Of a stretch of DNA of 64,000 bases, positions 43,109 through 51,170 are shown one piece after another. Position 1 is the first letter of the stretch. Every line of letters begins with the position of its first letter. The notes below the pieces were generated by a model. The model worked only from the letters and a program-made list of their open reading frames with translations, was not told where the DNA came from and did not search any database. The position numbers and the translations under genes were made by a program. Source of the DNA: Sanyastnella coralliicola (GTDB taxonomy: Bacteria; Bacteroidota; Bacteroidia; Flavobacteriales_D; Sanyastnellaceae). The stretch covers positions 3,241,501-3,305,500 of the forward strand of contig NZ_CP132543.1 in assembly GCF_030845195.1 (NCBI RefSeq), written 5' to 3'.

Positions 43109-43588
43109 ATGAAAAAACTCAATTACCTCACCCTTGGAGTAGCTGTTGTAGCTCTAGCATTTGTACTTGCTTCTTTCAGCACCTCTCCTACCCCTGCTAC
43201 TTATGAGTTTACTTCTTTCACTGTCGTGGAATCGATCATCCCTAACGGATTAGGTAGATCTCGTATCATCTCTTCCCTAGAACAACGCGACTACAAAGAA
43301 TTCACCTCTGTCCGCACCGCAGAAGACAATTCAAGAAACAAGTCTGATCGCGGTGAGATTCGCGTGAAGAACTTCGAAGAAACGAAGCTCCTCAACTTCT
43401 TCAACATCGGTGGAATCCGTTTCCAAAACATTGCTGCAAACGACGCGGTAATCAACAACAAGGTGAACACCATGATGAACGAAGGATGGGAACTAGTAAG
43501 CATCACAGCCGGCGTTGAATCTGTAGGAGACAAAACAGACAATAACGGAATCTACATCACTCGATTCTACTTTAAACGAGTTAAATAG
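43109..43588 (+). CDS. Secreted/anchored hypothetical protein (159 aa)
   Basis: The N-terminus MKKLNYLTLGVAVVALAFVLASFS is a signal peptide or anchor. The mature protein is basic. Its C-terminal half (MMNEGWELVSITAGVES...GIYITRFYFKR) resembles the small DUF4177-like fold, in which GWELV is a recurring signature; I offer this as tentative. It is a single gene with heptad repeats and a terminator after it. Confidence 0.65.
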   Translation: MKKLNYLTLGVAVVALAFVLASFSTSPTPATYEFTSFTVVESIIPNGLGRSRIISSLEQRDYKEFTSVRTAEDNSRNKSDRGEIRVKNFEETKLLNFFNIGGIRFQNIAANDAVINNKVNTMMNEGWELVSITAGVESVGDKTDNNGIYITRFYFKRVK

Positions 43589-43627
43589 ACAGGAGACGAG
43601 GGACTAGAGACTAGGGTCGAGAGACAT

Positions 43628-43662
43628 CCGTCAACCGTCCACCGTCAACCGTCAACCGTCTA
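43628..43662. repeat. Heptad repeat CCGTCAA/CCGTCCA x5
   Basis: CCGTCAA, CCGTCCA, CCGTCAA, CCGTCAA, CCGTCTA at an exact 7-bp period; the same words as at 20529-20591. ACGAACA three times follows at 43716-43736. Confidence 0.75.
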
Positions 43663-43672
43663 CAATAAACAT

Positions 43673-43700
43673 CTTAAGGGCTCTTTTAGGGCCCTTTTTT
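43673..43700 (+). terminator. Intrinsic terminator
   Basis: Stem AAGGGC / GCCCTT with a short loop and six T, after the 159-residue protein gene at 43109. Confidence 0.65.
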
Positions 43701-43831
43701 CGTGAATTCAAAACCACGAACAACGAACAACGAACAACGTACCAAAGGACACTTGTTTAAAACTCTGCGCAACGAACACTTCCCTAACACGCTTATTTCA
43801 AATAACTTGAAGGCAAACTAAATCCAAAGCT

Positions 43832-45397
43832 ATGCGCCAAGTTGTTCTACTTTGCTCTCTCATCCTTCTTCTGTTTACCGCTTGTCAAAAGGAAGTTCAA
43901 GACGATTCGCCTGCTCCGTATGTGCCGGATCTTCGAACGAGCTGGAATGCGGAAGAACGTATTCCTACCCAAGTAGCAAGTAGAGCTGAGATTGACGAAG
44001 AAGCCTTGAAACTGCTGCATAGAGATGGCGTGATCAAGTGGGAGAACATGTCGACCCATATGTTGTGGAGTGCGGCAGTGAACACTGATTCCCTCTTATC
44101 AATTGGCTATCAGCCGAACGGATTCACGGGCATCGAAAATGTGATGCACCAAATCAACGTCAACGACGAAGAATGGATGAAAACACGCAATGCGTTGATC
44201 GATTTCATCGTCAGTGAGACCAACAGATTGCATCCAGAAAGTCAGGTAAAAGCGGAAGACATCCTTGCTTTCGGAGAAAAGCCGTTGCCTTACTTCAACG
44301 TATTCGTCCAAGACTATGAGACCATTGCTAAGTTACGTGGAATGGAAGTAGTACGCTACGTTGAACCTATGGGCTACGGTACAGAAACACAGCAACGTTC
44401 CGGACTAGGCTGTGGTGGAAACACACCGGACTACTCACTTCAAAACGGTGTCGACTACTACGTAGATTCCCCAAACACGAAAGTGAGTTGGAACTACGAC
44501 TACATGAACATCGAAGAAGCATGGAACAGCAGCACAGGAGATAACATCACCATTGGATTGATCGATTCCGGCGTTAGCCAAAACCAACCGCAACTGAACA
44601 ACTCATTCAGTAGTGGATGGTCTGCAGGTAGAAGTATCGAGAAGCTCGGTTTCTACGAAGAATGTTGGTGGTGGTGGTGCTGGAACGACGGCATCTGGGA
44701 CGATTGTGGACACGGAACTTCTATGGCTGGCATCATCGCCGCACCGCGTAACTCCGCAGGAAACAGCGTAGGTGTAGCCTACGACGCCAACCTCGTAAGC
44801 TGCCGTGGAACAACAGATGTCATCATCAACACGTCAAACGAAAAAGACGGCGTTTCAGACTCGTACTACTACCTCGGAAACCGCGGTGATGTGAGAATCA
44901 TTTCAATGTCGCTCGGTGATGTCTTCTACAGCGGACAAGTAGCTGACGCTATTCACTACGCTAACAACCAAGGCAAGCTCATATTCTGTGCGGCCGGCAC
45001 AAGCCTCAGCTGGACAAGCTGGTGGGGTGTGATCTTCCCAGCGAATATGAGTCAGACAACTGCAGTAACAGGGATTAAAACTGGAGCTCCAATGGAGCGC
45101 TGCGTCGAGTGTCATTCAGGTTCTCAAGTTGATTTCGTGATCGTCATGCAAGACCGCAACGATTCCGACCGCGGACCAATCACTCTCGCTGACTACGGAA
45201 ATCAACCAAACTACACGGGGGGTTCTTCAGCAGCCACAGCAACCACAGCCGGAATTGCCGCATTGGTTTGGGCACAAAACCCTGGACTGAGCAAGAATCA
45301 GGTAAAGAATATCCTCAAACAAGCGTCAAGCAACTACCCATATCGCGACGGACAGTTTGGTTGGGGGGTTATTGATGCGGCTGAAGCAGTGAATTAG
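43832..45397 (+). CDS. S8 family serine peptidase (subtilase) lipoprotein
   Basis: 521 residues. The signal peptide ends in a lipobox (LLFTAC), then a propeptide-like region of about 190 residues. The catalytic triad is D245 (GLIDSGVS), H294 (GHGTSMAG) and S466 (GGSSAAT). Between Asp and His lies an odd loop with C278, four Trp and C283 (ECWWWWCWND). It should be an outer-membrane-anchored or exported protease. No T9SS tail is visible. The stop codon runs straight into heptad repeats. Confidence 0.93.
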   Translation: MRQVVLLCSLILLLFTACQKEVQDDSPAPYVPDLRTSWNAEERIPTQVASRAEIDEEALKLLHRDGVIKWENMSTHMLWSAAVNTDSLLSIGYQPNGFTGIENVMHQINVNDEEWMKTRNALIDFIVSETNRLHPESQVKAEDILAFGEKPLPYFNVFVQDYETIAKLRGMEVVRYVEPMGYGTETQQRSGLGCGGNTPDYSLQNGVDYYVDSPNTKVSWNYDYMNIEEAWNSSTGDNITIGLIDSGVSQNQPQLNNSFSSGWSAGRSIEKLGFYEECWWWWCWNDGIWDDCGHGTSMAGIIAAPRNSAGNSVGVAYDANLVSCRGTTDVIINTSNEKDGVSDSYYYLGNRGDVRIISMSLGDVFYSGQVADAIHYANNQGKLIFCAAGTSLSWTSWWGVIFPANMSQTTAVTGIKTGAPMERCVECHSGSQVDFVIVMQDRNDSDRGPITLADYGNQPNYTGGSSAATATTAGIAALVWAQNPGLSKNQVKNILKQASSNYPYRDGQFGWGVIDAAEAVN

Positions 45398-45459
45398 GCG
45401 TATGGCGTATGGCGTATGGCGTATGGCGTATGGCGTATGGCGTATGGCGTATGGCGTAA
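45397..45459. repeat. Heptad repeat GGCGTAT x8
   Basis: Eight perfect GGCGTAT units and a final GGCGTAA, starting inside the stop codon of the subtilase gene. AT-rich heptads (TAATTAT, TAATCAC, TAATTAT) continue to about 45520. Confidence 0.85.
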
Positions 45460-45547
45460 TGAGTGACAAATTCTCAATCGAGAGAATCTCAAATTCAGTA
45501 ATTATTAATCACTAATTATTATTCAAAAGAGGATAAAGGGCACCTAT

Positions 45548-45946
45548 CTACCTCCATGTCATGACGCGAACAGTCTCCCCGGTTCTCGAATCTACTACTG
45601 CCACGAGGGTGCCGCCTGCGAAGCCTTCTGGGAGTAATCCTTTGACAATCCAGTAGCCATTGATATCGTGGAAGGCGTATGCTCGTACGAGGATGTCTTC
45701 GTCTTCACCGAATGCTTCACGAAGGTCTGGTTTTGCAGCTGCGAAGGCTTGAAGGTCAGTGTTGATCTTTTTATCGCGCTTTCGAATGCGTTCATGCAGG
45801 TTCAACTCGTAAAGTGAATCACCGAGTGCTTCCACCAAAATGAAGGAATTGTCTTCTGGGTATGGGTCTACCCCTCGGCTGAACTCAGCGTATACACACG
45901 AAACCAGACTAAGTAAGAACAAGTAGGCAATGAGCTTCAGTTGCAT
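45548..45946 (-). CDS. Secreted hypothetical protein (132 aa)
   Basis: A hydrophobic N-terminus (MQLKLIAYLFLLSLVSCVYA) acts as a signal peptide and may contain a lipobox (LVSC). The mature region is small and charged, with no family I know. Read on the minus strand, a box TAGCTTCA lies 5 nt before the ATG. It is flanked by heptad tracts on both sides. Function unknown. Confidence 0.6.
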   Translation of the reverse strand: MQLKLIAYLFLLSLVSCVYAEFSRGVDPYPEDNSFILVEALGDSLYELNLHERIRKRDKKINTDLQAFAAAKPDLREAFGEDEDILVRAYAFHDINGYWIVKGLLPEGFAGGTLVAVVDSRTGETVRVMTWR

Positions 45947-45974
45947 GGGGTTGAAGCTACAAAAAAAGCGTTCA

Positions 45975-46002
45975 GGCTTATGGCCTATGGCCTAAGGCGT
46001 AA
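45975..46002. repeat. Heptad repeat GGCTTAT/GGCCTAA
   Basis: GGCTTAT, GGCCTAT, GGCCTAA, GGCGTAA in 7-bp steps, close to the words at 14859-14886. Confidence 0.6.
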
Positions 46003-46055
46003 GTCTTGAACAGTGAATAGCCATTCATTATTCAGAAATCATTATTTATTATTCC

Positions 46056-48488
46056 TCAGCTTCCTACGCGGTCTGCTTCGCTATCAAGTCCGGTGTCACG
46101 GCGGCGTTGTGATTTGACGCTTTGGTTACCGAAGTTGTAGCCTACTGAGAGGCTGAAGAAACGGCTATCCCAGTTTCCTCTACCGGTGCTGATGAGGCCG
46201 TTGAATTCTGAGATTCCGCTCCATCCGCTTTCGTAGAAGATGTCGTTGACTGTAGCTCGTACGCTCAACTTGTCTTGGAAGAAGTTCTTGCTCACCCCTA
46301 AGTTCAAGGCCCAACTTGGATCATAGAGGAATACCCCTCCCCAAACTCCTGGTCCGCTGAACCACCCTGAGATTTCACCTTTGAACCCTTTTGGAAGGGT
46401 AATCGTGTTCTGAGTGTAGATGTTGTACGAATAGGCTTGAACGTCAACAATAGCTCCGTCGCCGTAGTCAGCTTGGTTGTCTGTGTGCGCTGCACTCAGG
46501 TTGACGAAAGTGCTCCACTTCTCTGTTACCGACATCGGAATACTCGCATTGAAGCTCCAAACCGTTTGTGTGGCAAGGTTGTCCCAAGAAATGAAGGTCG
46601 CACGTGGGTCTGTTTCATCTGGTCCAATCAATCGTGTGATCTGATCTTCAGTACGGCTGTATGCAATCTTAAAGTTGAATCGGTATTGGTAGGTGTACCC
46701 AATCTCTGCATTGTTCACAATCTCAGGCTGCAGACGCGGGTTTCCTTTCTCATAAGAGATCTGACTCAGCTGGTTGTTGAACGGGTTCAACACGTTGTAG
46801 TCAGGACGGTTAATACGGCGACCGTAATTCACCGAAAGAACGTTCGCAGGGTTGAAGGTATAAGTAAGTCCTGCACTTGGGAACCAACGAAGGTAGTTCA
46901 GTGCTACTGGTGGTTCACGCAACTCTTCCAAGAATGCCTGGAGGTCACCTGTAGCTTCTGTTTGCTCCGCGCGAAGTCCGAGGCTCAACCCAATTTTCTG
47001 ACCGAACTGACGATTGTACGACACATAACCGGCATAAACGACTTCGTCGTAGTTGAAGATATTCGACAAGGTATCATTCTGAACAGGCACTCCATCTGCA
47101 TCGTCAAACACAAGGAAGGTGTTATCAGAGATCACTTGACTGTACTTAGCTCCTACACCCAGCTTCCCTCCGAAGAGTTGATTTTCAAAGTCAATTCGTC
47201 CGGTACGGATTTCAATATCTGTAGGTGTATCAAAGTAGTTCGTGATCGATGTCAACTGGTTTTGAAGCCCCGCATCAAAGTAGATGTTTGGTAGTGTACG
47301 GTATGAATCTGTCGAGTATTTTCCCCAATCAAGGTCAACATTCAAACTGCGTTGCTTTTCACGATCATCATAGCGGTAGTTCAGGTTGTACGACTGATTC
47401 GTGTTGTCGGTATTCGTGAAGCTATTTGCAATCAACACGCTGTCGATAGCATCGGATGCTGCTGGAGAAATCGTCACTTGGTTGTCGATGGTGTTTACCC
47501 CGTCGTTCAACATTCCATTCGCTAAGACACCAATGATGCTTTTTTCACCAAGGTAGAAGTCAGCTCCAAGTCGCAGGTTTACGGTCTCCCACTCGTTTCC
47601 AATTAAGTTCGATTCAATCAAGTGAAGGTCATTCTGGAAGCTGTCGAAGTAAAGATCATTGAACCCTTCTCCTTTCGCGACTCCCGCAGTGCCGAAGACG
47701 TTCACCTTCTTGCTGCGGTAATTCCCCGTGAAATTGGCGTTGTTTCGTGTGCGTTGACCTTGAGTGTACGTAGCACGTACACTTCCGTTCGCACCTAGCG
47801 TCTTGTCTTTCTTTAGGCGGATATCAATGATTCCGGCATTTCCTTCAGCATCGTACTTCGCACCTGGGTTGGTAATGATATCAATACGATCGATTTGATC
47901 CGAAGGAAGGTTCTTCAAGTAATTCGCGAGGTCTTCACCAGACAAAGGAAGCTGCTTGCCATCAACGTAAACCATGACCCCAGCTCTACCTAGAACGTTG
48001 ATGTTGTCATTGTTATCTACGTTTACCCCTGGCGCTTTACGCATTAAGGTGAAGGCATTGTCTCCAGTGTTGTTCACCGTTCCTTCCACATTGAACACCG
48101 TGCGGTCAGGTAAAATCTCAACTAACGGACGTTCCACAGCGACTTCTGCTTCTGCCAGCGCTACAGATGAAGGGCTCATTTTGATTGAACCCAACTTCGT
48201 TTCTTCACCTGAATTGATTTGAACGTCATCAATGCGTTTGTTGTCGAATCCAATGAACGACGCATCTACGTAGTACTGACCAACTGGAACCTCAATGAAG
48301 TTGAAGACCCCATCCTGAGTTGTCGCTTCCACTTTCGCCATGCTGCTATCTGCAGCACTGTACAGAATAACATTGGCAAACGGCACCGGTGAATTGGTGT
48401 TGTCGATGAGCGTTCCAGAAACAGAACCTACTTGAGCTGAGAGAGTGCCTGATACCAAGAGCATCAGACAAGAGAGTAAGATTCGCAT
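46056..48488 (-). CDS. TonB-dependent-receptor-like outer-membrane beta-barrel protein
   Basis: From the ATG at 48488 the protein has 810 residues with a signal peptide (MRILLSCLMLLVSGTLSAQ); the longer frame adds an unlikely lead. In order: a carboxypeptidase-like beta-sandwich (VSGTLIDNTNSPVPFANV), a plug domain (VNNTGDNAFTLMRKAPGV, PGAKYDAEGNAGIIDIRLKK) and a large barrel. This is the Bacteroidota outer_membrane_beta-barrel group that includes TonB-dependent receptors. No SusD partner is adjacent, so the ligand is open. Confidence 0.92.
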   Translation of the reverse strand: MRILLSCLMLLVSGTLSAQVGSVSGTLIDNTNSPVPFANVILYSAADSSMAKVEATTQDGVFNFIEVPVGQYYVDASFIGFDNKRIDDVQINSGEETKLGSIKMSPSSVALAEAEVAVERPLVEILPDRTVFNVEGTVNNTGDNAFTLMRKAPGVNVDNNDNINVLGRAGVMVYVDGKQLPLSGEDLANYLKNLPSDQIDRIDIITNPGAKYDAEGNAGIIDIRLKKDKTLGANGSVRATYTQGQRTRNNANFTGNYRSKKVNVFGTAGVAKGEGFNDLYFDSFQNDLHLIESNLIGNEWETVNLRLGADFYLGEKSIIGVLANGMLNDGVNTIDNQVTISPAASDAIDSVLIANSFTNTDNTNQSYNLNYRYDDREKQRSLNVDLDWGKYSTDSYRTLPNIYFDAGLQNQLTSITNYFDTPTDIEIRTGRIDFENQLFGGKLGVGAKYSQVISDNTFLVFDDADGVPVQNDTLSNIFNYDEVVYAGYVSYNRQFGQKIGLSLGLRAEQTEATGDLQAFLEELREPPVALNYLRWFPSAGLTYTFNPANVLSVNYGRRINRPDYNVLNPFNNQLSQISYEKGNPRLQPEIVNNAEIGYTYQYRFNFKIAYSRTEDQITRLIGPDETDPRATFISWDNLATQTVWSFNASIPMSVTEKWSTFVNLSAAHTDNQADYGDGAIVDVQAYSYNIYTQNTITLPKGFKGEISGWFSGPGVWGGVFLYDPSWALNLGVSKNFFQDKLSVRATVNDIFYESGWSGISEFNGLISTGRGNWDSRFFSLSVGYNFGNQSVKSQRRRDTGLDSEADRVGS

Positions 48489-48718
48489 AACAGTTATTTT
48501 GTCCGTAGCAGAAAACGGAGTTCTCTTGCTTGATGACAAAGGGAAACATTTTCCATGTCGCACGCTGATTTTTTGTGACGAATGGTTCAGCATCTTGGGA
48601 AATGGTATACTGATAATCAGTGATTTCAACCGTTCATACTTATCACCTATAACCTGATTAACAACACCTTAACGCAAAAAAGAAGATTTCTCTCACTGAA
48701 AACCCTTAGCTTAAGCCA

Positions 48719-49885
48719 ATGACTTTCAGGCTACTTAATTTCCTTCTCTTCATCCTTCTATCTTCACTCACTCATGTGGGAATGGCGCAATCATGCCTTT
48801 CGGAAGGGCTCTACCTAAATGATCAATCACAGACACTAAACTTCGCTTCTGACTATCCAGATTGCACCACCATTGATGGCAACATTTACATTCAAGGTGT
48901 TTCAAATTTCGAGGGAATGGAGCAAATCACCCAGATCAACGGCACCATCATCTGCAATGAATGCGGAGGATTTACCAGCTTTGAAGGACTGAACAATGTG
49001 ATTACTGTAGGAGGAATTTCAATTGATGAGGGAAGTTCATTCTCGTTCGAAGGGCTCGATAACCTGAATTTCGTGACCAACAATATTGACCTCGACGAGG
49101 CGAGTTTCGAAGACTTTACGGGATTAGAGAGCCTAATAACCATCGGAGGTTATCTAGAGATAAATGAAAATGGACCTAACAATTTGAATGGACTCCAATC
49201 ACTGATTAGTATCGGAGGCAATCTCAGGATCACTGAGAGCAGCATCACAAGTTTGGAAGGTATGTCTTCTTTATCATCTATCGGAGGAACCCTCGAGGTG
49301 AGTGATTGCACCCTGATTCCTTCATTGTCCGATCTCGAGCCCATTGGCTTTGTGTTAGGTGGCTTAACCATTGACGATTGTGATCTCCTAATAGACTTAA
49401 GCGGAATAGATAACATCGGCTCTCTTCAGGGTGAAATAAGAATAGAAGGCAACGCATTACTTAATGACATCTCCGCTATTGCCAACTTTAACTCTGACGG
49501 CTTCACGTATCTCGAAATTGACTTTAATCCAATGCTCTCCGCTTGTTCAGTGGCTTCAGTCTGCGGTCATTTACTTTCAAACGGAGAAAATCTCATCAGT
49601 GACAATCTTGAAAATTGCAACAGCGCAGAAGAGGTCCTCTCTTTCTGTAGTGTGAATCTGGATGAAGTTTCAATCACAGACCAAATTCGAGTTCTTCAAG
49701 ACGAGATATTCATCACTGGTGAAGCCCTCAACAACCCTCTCGTAATTTATACCACCACAGGCCAAATCGTAAGGTACTACGAACAAGCGCCGTCCTACCT
49801 TTGGATTGAAGATCTTCCCTCAGGAATCTATGTCATCAATCTACCCGATCAACCTGGAAAACACCTTCGGTTTGTTCATCCTTGA
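48719..49885 (+). CDS. Secreted repeat protein (receptor L-domain-like) with T9SS-like tail
   Basis: 388 residues. The signal peptide is MTFRLLNFLLFILLSSLTHVGMAQ. The body is a series of about nine imperfect 22-26-residue repeats around the pattern L..I.GG.L.I..., for example LQSLISIGGNLRI and MSSLSSIGGTLEV, as in receptor L-domain/leucine-rich surface proteins. The last 75 residues (NPLVIYTTTGQIVRYYE...LPSGIYVINL) look like a type A T9SS sorting domain. It is therefore probably displayed on the cell surface. Confidence 0.85.
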   Translation: MTFRLLNFLLFILLSSLTHVGMAQSCLSEGLYLNDQSQTLNFASDYPDCTTIDGNIYIQGVSNFEGMEQITQINGTIICNECGGFTSFEGLNNVITVGGISIDEGSSFSFEGLDNLNFVTNNIDLDEASFEDFTGLESLITIGGYLEINENGPNNLNGLQSLISIGGNLRITESSITSLEGMSSLSSIGGTLEVSDCTLIPSLSDLEPIGFVLGGLTIDDCDLLIDLSGIDNIGSLQGEIRIEGNALLNDISAIANFNSDGFTYLEIDFNPMLSACSVASVCGHLLSNGENLISDNLENCNSAEEVLSFCSVNLDEVSITDQIRVLQDEIFITGEALNNPLVIYTTTGQIVRYYEQAPSYLWIEDLPSGIYVINLPDQPGKHLRFVHP

Positions 49886-50016
49886 TGCGTCTTAGGGTAG
49901 ACTACACAATTTGAGCCCGTTTTTTTCTTCCTGATTGTTAGACACTTACAAATGTGTCCACCCTTTGTCCACCCCTATAATTAGGGTAGGAGGTGCGTGA
50001 TCCACACATTTGTCTC

Positions 50017-50514
50017 ATGTCAATCAACGCACACATTTCTATCGGCCTCTGGATCCTATTCATGGCATCCAGTATGGCCTCTTTCGGTCAGCTTGAAGTG
50101 CATCACTCGAGCATCGGAAACGCGGCCATCAAGAGTGGTTTTTCTGGCCAAGTTCTGGTCTCACATAGCTCCGGACAGTCAGGCGTAAATGGGACCCGTT
50201 CCACAGATCAATTTTTGGTCTTTGAAGGATTTCAGCAACCGATGACTTCGCAAGTCAGAAAGACCGAAAGCCTATTGATGGTAGACGCTTGGCCTAACCC
50301 GTTCCAAGATATCCTGACGATCCAAGTGGAGGGTGTCGAGACTTCTTCCATTCAGATCAGTGCTTATGATATGACCGGACGTCAACTTTACCAAGAGACC
50401 AGCACGGCCGCAACACAGAACCAAATCAACTTATCCCAGCTTCCTGCGGGCAGCTACCTCATCACCATTACTGACCAAGTCAACTCGGTCAGTCTTCAAG
50501 TCATCAAGCAATGA
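50017..50514 (+). CDS. Short secreted protein with T9SS type A sorting domain
   Basis: From ATG 50017: 165 residues with a signal peptide (MSINAHISIGLWILFMASSM). The first part is short (about 60 residues). The second is a clear T9SS type A domain: VDAWPNPFQDILTIQVEG, ISAYDMTGRQLYQ, LPAGSYLITITDQ. The body before the tail is small, so the protein may act as a surface adaptor. It overlaps the next gene by ATGA and is the first of three coupled genes. Confidence 0.88.
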   Translation: MSINAHISIGLWILFMASSMASFGQLEVHHSSIGNAAIKSGFSGQVLVSHSSGQSGVNGTRSTDQFLVFEGFQQPMTSQVRKTESLLMVDAWPNPFQDILTIQVEGVETSSIQISAYDMTGRQLYQETSTAATQNQINLSQLPAGSYLITITDQVNSVSLQVIKQ

Positions 50515-51170
50515 AACAGCTACTACTCATCGTCGTGACTTTGCTTCTTTGCGCGGTTTCTTCTCAAGCACAACAGGTGTTTGCTGAAGCAGGACGTGTC
50601 ACCAGCAAATTCAACTACACCAATTCAGACGGACAAGAGCTTACCGGCCTCGTGAATCAAACGAATTTCCATTATGCGCTCGGCTATCGCCGGAATTTAT
50701 CACCCCGCTTTCATGCATCAGGCGCCTTCACCTTCAATCAATACGGCTCTCTTGGAAACGATCCCGTATACGGCAACTCCTACGAATGGAGTGCCCGCTA
50801 TTTTGGGATTAACGTGGGCATGGACTACGAGTTCTACAAAAAGAAAGAATGGTCATTCTTCACCCGCGCTTCCTTCGAGCCAGAATTCTTGATGTCGGGA
50901 AATCAAGTCGTCAATAACGAGATCTATGACCTCAATGGCGTAGAGCAATTCGATGAAACCTTCCTTTTTGTCAATGGAGGACTTGGTGTCAACTACTGTG
51001 CTGATGGTCGCGTGGTTGTTCGATTGAAATATGAATATGGCTACGGCTCACCTCTATTCACCACTGATCCAGAGACGCTTCGTTTCTCGGTTCATCGCTT
51101 AACCCTCGGCGTCATCGTCGGATCTAAATACTGCTCTTACTGCTACCAAAACTCATTGAAAGGATCATGA
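50511..51170 (+). CDS. Outer-membrane beta-barrel protein (219 aa)
   Basis: A signal peptide (KQLLLIVVTLLLCAVSSQAQ) is followed by alternating amphipathic strands typical of an eight-to-ten-stranded barrel, such as FHYALGYRRNLSPRFHASG and VVVRLKYEYGYGSPLF. It overlaps both neighbours by 4 bp, so the three proteins are probably made in fixed proportion. I infer that it could anchor or export the large partner encoded next; the family is not identified. Confidence 0.8.
   Translation: MKQLLLIVVTLLLCAVSSQAQQVFAEAGRVTSKFNYTNSDGQELTGLVNQTNFHYALGYRRNLSPRFHASGAFTFNQYGSLGNDPVYGNSYEWSARYFGINVGMDYEFYKKKEWSFFTRASFEPEFLMSGNQVVNNEIYDLNGVEQFDETFLFVNGGLGVNYCADGRVVVRLKYEYGYGSPLFTTDPETLRFSVHRLTLGVIVGSKYCSYCYQNSLKGS

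Noticed and set aside
46437-47294. Plus-strand ORF of 285 codons opposite the TonB-type gene
   Set aside because: The opposite frame is a clear outer-membrane protein; this product is Cys/Val/Arg-rich with no domain, as expected of an antisense shadow.
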